From NCBI GenBank assembly GCA_903887325.1, contig CAISPG010000051.1, positions 1-38,719 of the forward strand: a stretch of 38,719 bases of DNA, read 5' to 3'. Under the pieces are notes generated by a model. It saw nothing but the letters and a program-made list of their open reading frames with translations. It did not search any database and was not told where the DNA came from. Within the stretch, counting starts at the first letter, position 1, and each line of letters opens with the position of its first letter. This stretch comes from an uncultured Burkholderiales bacterium (lineage in GTDB: Bacteria > Pseudomonadota > Gammaproteobacteria > Burkholderiales > Burkholderiaceae_C). This document shows, piece after piece, positions 1 to 7,891 of the stretch. The position numbers and the translations under genes are program-made.

Positions 1-1307
1 ACGTAAATGCCGCCGACTTTCAACATATCGTCTGAGCGGCCGCCATAGGTGTAGTAACCGTCTGCGTCGCGGCTGTATTTGTCGCCGCTGCGTGTCCATT
101 CACCGGCAAACGTGTGCTTGGTTTTTTCGCGGTTGTTCCAGTACATGATGGCTGCGCTAGGGCCGTTGATTTGCAACTCGCCGAGTTCACCATCGGCGCA
201 TTCACGGCCTTCGTCATTCACCAGCCGCAGCCGGTAGCCGGGCACGGCTTCGCCGGTGGTGCCGTAACGCACACGACCTGGTTTGTTCGACAAAAAGATG
301 TGCAGCATTTCGGTGGAACCAATGCCGTCGAGTATTTCCACGCCGTATTCGTTTTGCCATTTGTGGCCAATCTCGGCCGGCAAGGCTTCACCTGCGCTGG
401 TGCAGACCCGCAAATTCAGTTCTTTTGCAGACGGGCGCTCGGCATGCGCCAGCAAACCCGCAAATAAGGTGGGTACGCCGTAAAACACCGTGGGCCTGTG
501 CGATTGCAATACCGTGAACACATCCGCAGGTGTGGGCCGCGCTCCCAGCAACACCGTGGTGGCACCGACGGCCAACGGAAAACTGAGCGCATTGCCCAGG
601 CCATAAGCAAAAAACAACTTGGCCGCAGAAAACACCACGTCGTTTTCTTGCAAACCGAGCACTGCACGACCGTACAACTCGGCGGTTTGAATGATGTGGC
701 TGTGCAAATGCACCGTGCCCTTGGGTGAACCGGTGGAGCCGCTGGAGTACAACCAGCAACACACATCGTCAGCCAGTGTGTGCGCAACTTGTGCCAGAGG
801 CGGGTTGTGTTGAATGAGCTCAGCAATATCCACGCACCCTGGCGTAGTGTCCGCCGCATCAGCAAGAATAAATTTCAAATGAGAGCATTGCTCGACGACA
901 GGCGCAAACACCGGCCACAAGGCTTTGGACACCAGCAGGGCACGCGAGCGCGAATCCTGCAACATGAACGCATAGTCCTGCGAAGTGAGCAGCGTATTGA
1001 CCGCCACCGGCACCACACCGGCCAGCATGCAACCTAAAAACGCCACCGGCCACAGCAAACTGTCGTGCATGCACAGCAGCACACGGTCTTCCTGGCGCAG
1101 ACCCAGTGTCAGCAAACCTTGTGCAAAACGGTGCGACTGTTCGTTCAATTGAGAATAGCTGAGGCTAGCGCCGCTGATGGCGTCGATATAAGCCGTTTTG
1201 TCAGCGCGGGTGCCATGCCGCAGCAACAGATCGGACGCAGCGTTGTACACCCCGGGGATGTCAATCTGCGGCGGCGACGTTGAATGATCGGCTTGGCTGA
1301 GTTGCAT
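1..1307 (-). CDS. Benzoate-CoA ligase family AMP-forming acyl-CoA synthetase, 3' part outside window
   Basis: The gene starts at ATG 1307 on the minus strand and stays open to base 1, giving about 435 residues of a family usually near 520; the C-terminal lid with its catalytic lysine lies outside. The ATP-binding P-loop is visible at residues about 187-200 (YSSGSTGSPKGTVH), and the hinge region near residues 415-434 carries YGGRSDDMLKVGGIYV. Both motifs are close to those of benzoate-CoA ligases (BadA/BclA) and related aryl-CoA ligases. Such enzymes activate an aromatic acid with ATP and CoA in the cytoplasm, through an acyl-adenylate. The substrate cannot be read from sequence; no box or bad pathway genes are visible on this side, and the nearest neighbours are tRNA genes. 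Assignment to the superfamily is certain, to benzoate as substrate only probable. Confidence 0.85.
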   Translation of the reverse strand, partial: MQLSQADHSTSPPQIDIPGVYNAASDLLLRHGTRADKTAYIDAISGASLSYSQLNEQSHRFAQGLLTLGLRQEDRVLLCMHDSLLWPVAFLGCMLAGVVPVAVNTLLTSQDYAFMLQDSRSRALLVSKALWPVFAPVVEQCSHLKFILADAADTTPGCVDIAELIQHNPPLAQVAHTLADDVCCWLYSSGSTGSPKGTVHLHSHIIQTAELYGRAVLGLQENDVVFSAAKLFFAYGLGNALSFPLAVGATTVLLGARPTPADVFTVLQSHRPTVFYGVPTLFAGLLAHAERPSAKELNLRVCTSAGEALPAEIGHKWQNEYGVEILDGIGSTEMLHIFLSNKPGRVRYGTTGEAVPGYRLRLVNDEGRECADGELGELQINGPSAAIMYWNNREKTKHTFAGEWTRSGDKYSRDADGYYTYGGRSDDMLKVGGIY

Positions 1308-1398
1308 TGAAACAAGTGTTTATGTCTAAAGAATGCGCGGATTATTGCCCATGCACCATGCAAGAAAATGCAGATCACAAGAGATGCACCGCGAGTGC

Positions 1399-1407
1399 GG
1401 TTAGAAT
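1399..1407 (+). promoter_or_regulatory. Possible -10 region of the tRNA-Pro gene
   Basis: The hexamer TAGAAT (1402-1407) inside GGTTAGAAT lies 8 bases before the first base of the tRNA, about where a sigma-70 -10 element would start transcription just upstream of the mature 5' end. No good -35 element is visible 16-18 bases further upstream, so this is tentative. Confidence 0.4.
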
Positions 1408-1415
1408 CAGTGGAT

Positions 1416-1492
<77 letters not shown>

Positions 1493-1501
1493 TTAAAAAA
1501 G

Positions 1502-1524
1502 AAAAGGCCTTACAGGCCTTTTTT
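1502..1524 (+). terminator. Hairpin terminator between two tRNA genes
   Basis: AAAAGGCCT (1502-1510) pairs with AGGCCTTTT (1514-1522) around a 3-base loop, and the stem runs into a T-tract ending at 1524. It is placed 9 bases after the CCA of tRNA-Pro and 8 bases before tRNA-Arg, so it probably ends the tRNA-Pro transcript. This would leave the Arg gene dependent on read-through or on its own promoter. Confidence 0.7.
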
Positions 1525-1532
1525 CATGAATT

Positions 1533-1609
1533 CTGCCCGTAGCTCAGTTGGATAGAGCAACAGCCTTCTAAGCTGTGGGTCGGGGGTTCGATCCCCTCCG
1601 GGCAGGCCA
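1533..1609 (+). tRNA. tRNA-Arg (anticodon TCT)
   Basis: A 77-base cloverleaf with encoded CCA. Acceptor CTGCCCG pairs with CGGGCAG, the anticodon stem ACAGC/GCTGT encloses CTTCTAA with anticodon TCT, and the T-loop is TTCGATC. It reads AGA/AGG arginine codons, which are rare in such a genome. Confidence 0.97.
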
Positions 1610-1647
1610 ATCAGGCGGGGTTCAGGCAAACGCCGGATGCAAAATCC

Positions 1648-2322
1648 TCACACCATATTTTTCTTGTTAGCGAATATTTGTTTGCGCAACTGCAGAATCA
1701 TCTCTGCGGCATTTTGCATTTGCGGGTTCACCAGGTTGGCTCGTTCCATGTAGTCGAGCGCCCGTTCAAACTGACCTTTGTCCACCAGCATGCGGGCGTA
1801 GCCCGACAGTGCGCCGAAATGCTGCGGCACGCGCTTGAGCACTTCTTCACAGTCCAGGATGGACAAGTCGTACTGCCCGATCATGAAGTACACGGTGGCG
1901 CGCTTGTTCCAGGCTTCAGCAAATGCGGGTTGTATCTCGATGATGTGGCTGAACAAATCGATGGCATGCGTCAGATCGCCAGCACTCATTAATTCAACGC
2001 CTTGCTGGTATTCGCGGTCTATGGCGGCATCTCCTGAGTGGCCCCAGAGTTGCCATATCACTGACTGCGCCACGCTGCGAACAGACGGGTCGGCATCGCT
2101 GAGCAGCGGATACACAGTGTCAGCATCCGAGGCGGTCCCGATTTGAGACAAACGGTTCAAGCCGTTGATGCGTTGCGCCGAGTTGCCGTGCGCCACATCT
2201 TCCTGCGCTTGCCGGTACTCAGACGCGTTTGCCGTGTCGTTGGCGTTTGCATAGTTGGCGCAGAGCAGCACCAGGGCGCAAAGGCTGAGTCTGGCCAATA
2301 CGGGACTGAATCTGAGTTGCAT
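1648..2322 (-). CDS. Exported HEAT-like/TPR repeat protein of unknown function
   Basis: The product is 224 residues from ATG 2322, chosen because GGAGG stands 8 bases upstream and the N-terminus then forms a signal peptide (MQLRFSPVLARLSLCALVLL, cleavage near YANA-ND). An upstream in-frame start at 2352 would add ten residues and bury the signal. After the signal comes a HEAT-like stretch (about residues 45-90, with paired helices and DADPSVRSVAQ) and then TPR-like helices (about 100-210, EYQQGVELMSAGDLTHAIDL and A-x-A-E-A-W-N-K-R motifs). Such repeats bind proteins or peptides in the periplasm. It is single, with no operon partner, between the tRNA pair and an aminotransferase gene. I recognise the repeats but not a specific function. 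Confidence 0.85.
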   Translation of the reverse strand: MQLRFSPVLARLSLCALVLLCANYANANDTANASEYRQAQEDVAHGNSAQRINGLNRLSQIGTASDADTVYPLLSDADPSVRSVAQSVIWQLWGHSGDAAIDREYQQGVELMSAGDLTHAIDLFSHIIEIQPAFAEAWNKRATVYFMIGQYDLSILDCEEVLKRVPQHFGALSGYARMLVDKGQFERALDYMERANLVNPQMQNAAEMILQLRKQIFANKKNMV

Positions 2323-2427
2323 GGTGAGCCTCCGGCAGATGGTTTGTAACAAGCTTAACCGAGGGTATGGATTCGCGCAAAGTGCGGCCTTATAACCTCG
2401 GCGGTGACCGCTGCCGTTAAGCCTTGA

Positions 2428-3588
2428 TCAGACCTTGGGGGCCATGTCTTGCAGCACTTGCAGCAGACGGGCGACGTCCCGGTCGTTGTTATACAAATGG
2501 GGGGTGACGCGTATGGCGCTGCCTCGCATACTGACATGGACTTGGGCGGCTGCAAGTTCGTCTGTCAAACCAGTAGGCAGGCCGCCCGGCCAGCGCAGCC
2601 CCAGAAAATGCCCGGCGCGCAATGCCGAGGGTGCTGCTTGCAGTCCCCAGGCGGCGGCTTCGTTGGCGATACGGTCGTTGCACAGGCGCAAAGTGCGGGC
2701 TATGCGCTGCGGTTGCCATTGCAAGATCTGTTCAAGCGCTGCAATCGCCATCGGCAGGGCGATGAAATTCGAGCGTTCGCCCATGTCGTATCGCCTGGCG
2801 CCATCAGCGTAGCCATCGCGATAGTTCAATAAGCGGGTGAAATCCTGGGCACCGGCCCGGTTGACCCAGTTTTCTTCCAGCGCTTCGCCGTGTTGCATAT
2901 GTGGTGCCGCATACAAAAAACCCAGGCTGTAAGGCCCCATCAGCCATTTATAGGCCGCAGCCACCAGAAAGTCGGGCCGCACGCTGCTGACGTCCAGCGG
3001 CATCGCCCCCAGCGATTGGGTGGCGTCAACCACCAGCAAGCCGCCGTGTGCGTCCAGTGCCTGGCGAACCGCCGCCAGGTCGATCAGCCCGCCGTCGGTC
3101 CAATGGCAATGGGTCAGTAAGGCCAAGCGGGTGTCGGCGTCTATGTGCGACAGAACAGCGCGAGTCCAGTCGTCATCTGCCGGGCGTTGCACCGTCACCA
3201 GTTCAGCGCCTGCTTGGTGCACTGCCCGGCGCACCGGATACAGGTTGGACGGGAATTCTTCGGCGCACACCAAAACTTTGTCACCGGCTTGCAGTCCAAT
3301 GTTTTTCAAAGCAGTTTCAATGCCGTAAGAAGCAGAGCCGACGATGGCGATATCGTCTGCCTTGGCGTTAATGAGTTGGGCAAACAGTTGGCGGGCTTTT
3401 TCCGGCAAGGAAAAGAAATCCGCCGGCTTCAAATGCCAGGGCTGGGTTTTGAGTGAGATACCTGCTTCGCCGGCCGCCACTGCGGTGCGCAGCAGCGGGG
3501 ATTGGTAAGCGCAATTGAAATAGGCCACATCGTCCGGTATGTCGAACAAGTGGCGCTGGCAGTCAATGACCGATGTGTCTGAACTCAT
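2428..3588 (-). CDS. Class V aminotransferase-fold PLP enzyme
   Basis: The 386-residue product has the fold-type I PLP signature: DATQSLGAMPLDV, with the aspartate that contacts the pyridine nitrogen, followed by AAAYKWLMGPYSLGF, where the lysine of YKW should form the Schiff base. The family holds cysteine desulfurases, isopenicillin-N epimerase-like enzymes and kynureninase-like enzymes; the short N-terminus (FDIPDDVAYFNCAYQSPL) fits the epimerase/selenocysteine-lyase-like branch, which is mostly uncharacterised. Substrate and reaction (transamination, desulfuration or epimerisation) cannot be told. ATG 3588 is preferred over the in-frame TTG at 3594. No ribosome binding site precedes it, but a TATAGT hexamer lies only 6 bases upstream of the ATG. 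It stands alone between unrelated genes. Confidence 0.88.
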   Translation of the reverse strand: MSSDTSVIDCQRHLFDIPDDVAYFNCAYQSPLLRTAVAAGEAGISLKTQPWHLKPADFFSLPEKARQLFAQLINAKADDIAIVGSASYGIETALKNIGLQAGDKVLVCAEEFPSNLYPVRRAVHQAGAELVTVQRPADDDWTRAVLSHIDADTRLALLTHCHWTDGGLIDLAAVRQALDAHGGLLVVDATQSLGAMPLDVSSVRPDFLVAAAYKWLMGPYSLGFLYAAPHMQHGEALEENWVNRAGAQDFTRLLNYRDGYADGARRYDMGERSNFIALPMAIAALEQILQWQPQRIARTLRLCNDRIANEAAAWGLQAAPSALRAGHFLGLRWPGGLPTGLTDELAAAQVHVSMRGSAIRVTPHLYNNDRDVARLLQVLQDMAPKV

Positions 3589-3672
3589 GCGCAAACTATA
3601 AGTGAGTCGGCGAACTTATACCCAGGTGTTTGATAAGAGCAAATTCAGCTCTGAACAGGCCGGTTGAAGGCT

Positions 3673-4467
3673 TTAATGCGCCCCGTGTCCGGATGGCTTT
3701 TCCTTGGCGGCCTTGTCAAAGAAGTGGTACCAGCATTCTTCTTTGGACAAAATATTGCTCTTGTTGTCCAGGCAGTAAAAGCGCCGGATTTTTTTCTCGC
3801 GGTCAGTGATGAAATAACTGCGGTAAAGCGTTTTATTCAGCACGTACATGATGGCTGTGCGCGACTGCGGGCAGGTTTCGCCCAGTATGCAAGAGCGCAT
3901 GACATTGGAATTCACATACAGCTCCACCGAAATAATGGGTAGTTTTTTACCGTGGTGCGTGGCTACCAGACGCACCGCGCATGTCGAGCCGGTGACTTTG
4001 TCCAGCCCGTCTTTATCAGCCAGCATATTGGCTTCTTGCGCCAGCAATTCGCGGTACCACTCGCCGATCACGCCACGGCAAATGAAATATTCCTCGTCGC
4101 CGCTTTTGTGAAAAGGTTCAATGTAGGGACGGCGCTTGGAGTCAAAGTAAAACAACGGTTCCTGGCCTTCGAAAGTACGTTTGGGGCGCTCCTCTTTGAC
4201 TGGCGCACCGTGCGCGTCTTTGGCACCGTGTTCGTCCTTGGCAGGGGCACCGTGGGCGTCTTTGGCACCATGGTCGTCTTTGGCAGGTGCACCATGTTCA
4301 TCTTTTTTGGGCGGTGCGCCATGCTCGTCTTTTTTCGGCGGCGCACCATGGGCATCAGCCGCTGGCTTAGCCGGTGCTGCGTGGTCGTCGTTGGCCATGG
4401 CTACATTTGACACAGTCAATGTCAGCAGCAAAAGCAATTGTTGCGAGAAAAGAAACAGTTTTTTCAT
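3673..4467 (-). CDS. Exported six-cysteine protein with His/Ala/Lys-rich repeats (paralogue of the upstream lipoprotein)
   Basis: The product is 264 residues from ATG 4467, chosen because it begins a clear signal peptide (MKKLFLFSQQLLLLLTLTVS, cleavage near AMA-ND). Residues 27-90 are low-complexity repeats of the type HGAPPKKDE and KDAHGAPAKDE, with seven HGA units, and the protein ends in GHGAH. The C-terminal half (about 104-250) is a globular domain with cysteines at 130, 163, 193, 199, 232 and 245. The upstream gene encodes the same domain with nearly the same cysteine spacing (33-30-6-33-13 here). In the periplasm these would form up to three disulfides; the histidines could bind metal. 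I do not recognise a named family. The gene lies 78 bases after its paralogue and is probably co-transcribed. Confidence 0.85.
   Translation of the reverse strand: MKKLFLFSQQLLLLLTLTVSNVAMANDDHAAPAKPAADAHGAPPKKDEHGAPPKKDEHGAPAKDDHGAKDAHGAPAKDEHGAKDAHGAPVKEERPKRTFEGQEPLFYFDSKRRPYIEPFHKSGDEEYFICRGVIGEWYRELLAQEANMLADKDGLDKVTGSTCAVRLVATHHGKKLPIISVELYVNSNVMRSCILGETCPQSRTAIMYVLNKTLYRSYFITDREKKIRRFYCLDNKSNILSKEECWYHFFDKAAKEKPSGHGAH
4198..4389 (-). repeat. In-frame tandem repeat coding for HGA-P-x-K-D/E units
   Basis: About seven imperfect copies of a 18-27 base unit, each coding HGA followed by charged residues, fill codons 27-90 of the surrounding gene. Neighbouring copies are almost identical at base level (for example the two DEHGAPPKK units), which suggests expansion by slippage or recombination. 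Confidence 0.8.
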
Positions 4468-4545
4468 GGGCAAGGGGTTACTACGTCTTAAGGTAATCGG
4501 CCTCAACTCGCCGGTCTTGAGCCATCAGCGGGGCTGAGCAAAGCA

Positions 4546-5256
4546 TTAATCAACGGTATAGCAGGTTTGGTCCCTGTGCCATTTGCCGGTGTCTGTGACG
4601 CATTGGTGTTGAATCAGTTTGCGGCTGATGTCAGATAAAAAATAAGACCTGTAAATCGCGTTTCTGTTGGGCACAAAGTTGACGGTACGGAAGATAGGGC
4701 ATTCCTCGCTGCGTATGCATCTGTCGAACTGCTTGCTGTTCTCGTAGAGCTGAATGCTGATGCGGCCCGGTGTCAGGCTTTTTTCGGTACCGGCGGTGAC
4801 GATACAGGTTTTAGGGTCAACAAAATGCAGTTCAGCCAATTCGTTGAAGTAATTCATCTCGGCGACCACGAGTTCCAGAAACCAGGGCGCCACAATGCCT
4901 TTGCATTCGTAATAGTCCAGCTTGTCCGAGTGATGAACGACTTCGCCCAGAGGCATTTTTTTCTTATCCAGCATCAGCATAGGCTCTTTGCCGGAGTTGG
5001 GAGGATGGGCCTTGGATGCGCGCGGGGCTTCTTCCTGGCCTTCCTTGCTTTGAGAGCCTTCGTTCAACACTGATTCCACACGCCGGTTGGTCGAGTCTTC
5101 TTCCTTGGTGATAGCTTTTTTCTCCGGTACCTGCAGGAATTTGCTGTCTTTGCCCGATTTGTCGTCTGAGCAGGCCGTGAACAAGCCGACTGCCACAAAG
5201 CATGCAGCCAGGAAGCAGCTTTTTTTGAACAGGAATAGGGTTGAAATCTTTGGCAT
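4546..5256 (-). CDS. Six-cysteine lipoprotein (paralogue of the downstream gene)
   Basis: The 236-residue product has a lipoprotein signal peptide with lipobox LFTAC, so Cys29 would be lipidated and the protein anchored to a membrane. A polar linker (about 30-88) leads to a domain with cysteines at 118, 151, 180, 186, 219 and 232, spaced 33-29-6-33-13. The following gene shows the same domain with shared blocks such as the EP start, C-x-G-x-x-x-x-W, E-x-x-C, and LYRSYF/IYRSYF. The pair therefore arose by duplication. Function is unknown. The ATG at 5256 has no ribosome binding site; GATAAT lies 7 bases before it with TTTGCA 17 bases further up, so the mRNA may be leaderless. Confidence 0.85.
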   Translation of the reverse strand: MPKISTLFLFKKSCFLAACFVAVGLFTACSDDKSGKDSKFLQVPEKKAITKEEDSTNRRVESVLNEGSQSKEGQEEAPRASKAHPPNSGKEPMLMLDKKKMPLGEVVHHSDKLDYYECKGIVAPWFLELVVAEMNYFNELAELHFVDPKTCIVTAGTEKSLTPGRISIQLYENSKQFDRCIRSEECPIFRTVNFVPNRNAIYRSYFLSDISRKLIQHQCVTDTGKWHRDQTCYTVD

Positions 5257-5334
5257 GTTTACTATTATCGACGCATTGAGCTTGCCTGCAAAACCGTTTC
5301 GTGTTGAGGGCGGGGCGGCCCGGGGTTTATGTCA

Positions 5335-6246
5335 TCAACCTGTGAATACCAAGGAATACGCATTTTTCATTTTGGACAATGCTTTGTCTGCCTTGGTATT
5401 TTGAGCTTGGGTGATTTGTAACGGTTTGATGTTGCCGATCTGGGTAATGCTGGCGATTTTTTTATTGCTGCTGGAAATGAAGTCAATGTTTTTTGAAATA
5501 TTGCTGCTGGTATCCCGGATATTCAAATAAAACTCGGTGGAATATTTATTGAACAAGTCGGTCAAGGCCTTGCTCTCTGCCACAGTTGCGTTGATGGCGG
5601 TGCCTTTAAAGGCTTCAATGCCGGTCAGCATGCCCATGTCGTCCAGCACTTTCAAGCCTCTGTAATTGATAGCCAGTGCCTGGGTGTCGTCATAGCCTAC
5701 AAATTTGGAACTGCCGCCCGTTACCACAGTCACGGTGGATGAGGTGCTATTGCCGGGGTTGGTCGCTGAACCGGAACTTGCAAGATGGGTTTGAATTTCA
5801 AATTTGCCGTTGACTGATTTAGACCACAGTTGACTGTCCCAGGGTGAAATCATTTGCTTGGCTGTACCGGCAGTCGGCGTGATAACCATCTTGTTGATTT
5901 GCGGGTTCAGTACTCTCAAACTTGAAATATTGCTGTTCAAAGCATCAAACGTGTCGTTCAACACCAAGGTGTTTTCAGGGAATTTTGCGAGCAGATTGAC
6001 ATATGTTTGGGCTTGGGGGGAGGTCAAATTGATTTTGGCCGGCATGTTGGTCACATTGACTTGCGCGATTTGTGTTTGAACCGTATTCAAATCTTTGAGA
6101 TTGGCTGAAATATTCTCAGCCGTGTCGGCAATAGATACTTTCAAGCGGCTGTTTATTTTCCAAGCGGCCAAGGCTTGCGCTGCGGTCATTGGCTTGGGGC
6201 TTGCCGCGGTGGCAATGCTGGGGGCGCTGACCGATCTGACCTGCAT
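5335..6246 (-). CDS. DT-x-x-N-I repeat protein resembling pieces of bacterial surface repeat proteins
   Basis: ATG 6246 is well supported by GGAGG placed 7 bases upstream. The 303-residue product has no signal peptide. Three copies of one motif are visible: residues 37-53 (VSIADTAENISANLKDL), 94-110 (LVLNDTFDALNSNISSL) and 241-257 (LNIRDTSSNISKNIDFI), each followed by an I-x-x-I/V strand and a P-L-x-I-T/S-x-x-Q-A-like turn. Such units are known from very large adhesins and other exported beta-repeat proteins of Proteobacteria, where they occur in long arrays. Here only three degenerate copies are left in a short protein. The middle (150-200) is rich in Ser/Thr/Gly. With no N-terminal signal, any export would need a type I or other route. 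It is divergent from an outer-membrane barrel gene. Function unknown. Confidence 0.75.
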   Translation of the reverse strand: MQVRSVSAPSIATAASPKPMTAAQALAAWKINSRLKVSIADTAENISANLKDLNTVQTQIAQVNVTNMPAKINLTSPQAQTYVNLLAKFPENTLVLNDTFDALNSNISSLRVLNPQINKMVITPTAGTAKQMISPWDSQLWSKSVNGKFEIQTHLASSGSATNPGNSTSSTVTVVTGGSSKFVGYDDTQALAINYRGLKVLDDMGMLTGIEAFKGTAINATVAESKALTDLFNKYSTEFYLNIRDTSSNISKNIDFISSSNKKIASITQIGNIKPLQITQAQNTKADKALSKMKNAYSLVFTG

Positions 6247-6532
6247 GATTTATCCTCCAAATTTGATCAGAGCGGCAATAAATTGCCGCTCAAGGCTTGC
6301 ATATCCAATGTTTGATCGGATGGCAGGCGCATTTGTTTAACCTGAATGGCCATGCAAGTTATGCGCCAAACCCTTTACTGCCTTAAACAGTTGCCGTCAT
6401 ACAGACGTACAAACTGCGAAACTGCTTGTCCCTGGGTATATATATCCGTCAGCCTGACTTCAGAAGCCAGTGGATTTGTCGAAGTCAAAGACAAGGTCTG
6501 TTACGTTAGTCATCAACCATTGGAAATTAGCT
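6247..6532. promoter_or_regulatory. Divergent intergenic region, 286 bases
   Basis: This region separates two divergent genes and probably holds promoters for both. An AT tract (TATATATAT, 6437-6445) could act as a -10 element for the right-hand gene. No open frame with a ribosome binding site, no RNA gene and no convincing terminator were seen. Confidence 0.4.
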
Positions 6533-7156
6533 GTGAAACTCTTTTTTTGTCATTGCCTGGCCTCTATGCTGTGTGTTTTTGCGGCGCATGCTGAGTCCAA
6601 CCGCTTTATAGGCGGCAATGTCCAAATAGCCACGGGTTACCAGTTGAACACCCCGACACTGGACAACTACAGTAACAGCCAAAGCACCTCCGGTTCAGAT
6701 ATCAAGTCCATTCCTCTGGTTCTCGGTCTGGGCTATAGCTTGTCCTTGAACAACTCCAAGGTCATCGGTTTGAGTTACGAGAGAAATCTGGTCAACACAA
6801 ATTCAGCATCTTTGTCCACCACCTCTAGTTCAGGTGCAAGTACCGGCAGCAGCCTGGCGTATACCAATCAACAACGTTTCTCATTAGTAGGCGGGCACTT
6901 GCTGAACAGCTATGCCATGGTTTATGGAAAACTGGGTTATGCCAGCCTGACCACCACCAAAGCAGACAATAATTTTGATCTCTCGGGTTATGTACTCGGT
7001 GCGGGTTACAAATCTTTTCTCAACAATTACCAGTATGTGTTTGCCGAGTACAACCACACGCGCATGCCCAAAACCGGTTTGAGCAACGGATCAATCACAT
7101 TCAATGCCCAGTCCGTCGGGCATGAGTTTTTGTTCGGTATCGGCTTGCAGTTTTAA
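6533..7156 (+). CDS. Small outer-membrane beta-barrel protein
   Basis: From GTG 6533 the product is 207 residues and starts with a signal peptide (MKLFFCHCLASMLCVFAAHA, cleavage before ESN). In-frame starts further up (GTG 6470) would add 21 polar residues ahead of the signal, so 6533 is preferred. The mature part has alternating strands, glycines and aromatic residues (FIGGNVQIATGYQL, LVLGLGYSLSLN, SLVGGHLLNSYAMVYGKLGY, GYVLGAGYKSFLN) and ends in FLFGIGLQF, with the C-terminal Phe typical of Bam-inserted proteins. The size and pattern fit an eight-stranded barrel of the OmpA/OmpW/Opacity type. Its role is unknown. It is divergent from the DT-repeat gene and convergent with the GST gene. Confidence 0.8.
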   Translation: MKLFFCHCLASMLCVFAAHAESNRFIGGNVQIATGYQLNTPTLDNYSNSQSTSGSDIKSIPLVLGLGYSLSLNNSKVIGLSYERNLVNTNSASLSTTSSSGASTGSSLAYTNQQRFSLVGGHLLNSYAMVYGKLGYASLTTTKADNNFDLSGYVLGAGYKSFLNNYQYVFAEYNHTRMPKTGLSNGSITFNAQSVGHEFLFGIGLQF

Positions 7157-7169
7157 GTCTGCCGGCCTC

Positions 7170-7889
7170 TCAGCGTTTTTCGTATTGCGCTTTGCCGAAC
7201 AAGGTTTCCATGGCTTTTTTGTCGTCTTGCAAAGGCTTGCGCAAGCTGGCCAGCACTTCGCATCCGCGAACCACGGCAGGGCGTGCGCCCACAGAGTCGA
7301 ACCATTCTTTCAAGCGCGGGTAATCGGCCCAGTCCATGCCCTGGTTTTTCCAATTGCGCAGCCACGGGTAAATCGCCATGTCAGCAATCGAGTAGGTGTT
7401 GCCCGCGATGTACTTGCCCAATGCCAGTTGCTTGTCCATCACGCCGTACAAGCGTTTGGCTTCGTTGGTGTAGCGGTCAATCGCGTAAGGGATTTTTTCC
7501 GGCGCATAGGTGCGGAAATGGTGGTTTTGCCCCAGCATGGGACCCACACCGCCCATTTGGAACATCAGCCATTGCAAGACTTCAAATTTGGCGCGGTCGG
7601 TTTTAGGCAGAAACTTGCCCGTCTTGGCCGCCAGGTACAACAAAATCGCGCCGGACTCGAACAGGCTGATGGGTTTGCCATCCGGCCCGACCGGGTCTAC
7701 CAAGGCGGGGATTTTGTTGTTCGGGCTGATGGTCAAAAACTCAGGCGTGAACTGCTCGCCTTGACCAATGTGTACCGGGTGCGCCAGCCAGTCGCGGCCC
7801 AACTTGTAGCCGCATTCCTCCAGCATGATGTGCACTTTGTGGCCGTTGGGTGTCGGCCAGCTGTAAACATCGATCATGTGCTTGTTCAT
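7170..7889 (-). CDS. YfcG/YghU-like glutathione S-transferase (nu class)
   Basis: The 239-residue protein has the N-terminal thioredoxin-like domain of nu-class GSTs (SWPTPNGHK near residues 10-18; FTPEFLTISPNNKIPALVD; LFESGAILLYLA) and an all-helical C-terminal domain with QMGGVGPMLGQNHHF and YSIADMAIYPW. These blocks match E. coli YfcG closely. Nu-class enzymes act as glutathione-dependent disulfide-bond reductases or peroxidases and lack a catalytic Cys or Tyr; the Thr/Asn of PTPNG contact glutathione. The start lies 2 bases after the stop of the acyl-CoA dehydrogenase gene, so it is co-transcribed. In that setting it might remove electrophilic or peroxide by-products of fatty acid breakdown, which is inference. 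Confidence 0.93.
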   Translation of the reverse strand: MNKHMIDVYSWPTPNGHKVHIMLEECGYKLGRDWLAHPVHIGQGEQFTPEFLTISPNNKIPALVDPVGPDGKPISLFESGAILLYLAAKTGKFLPKTDRAKFEVLQWLMFQMGGVGPMLGQNHHFRTYAPEKIPYAIDRYTNEAKRLYGVMDKQLALGKYIAGNTYSIADMAIYPWLRNWKNQGMDWADYPRLKEWFDSVGARPAVVRGCEVLASLRKPLQDDKKAMETLFGKAQYEKR

Positions 7890-7891
7890 GC

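Noticed and set aside
5257-5334. GC-rich hairpin as a terminator after the DT-repeat gene
   Set aside because: GGGCGGGGCGGCCCGGGG can fold in several weak ways but has no stable single stem followed by a T-tract.
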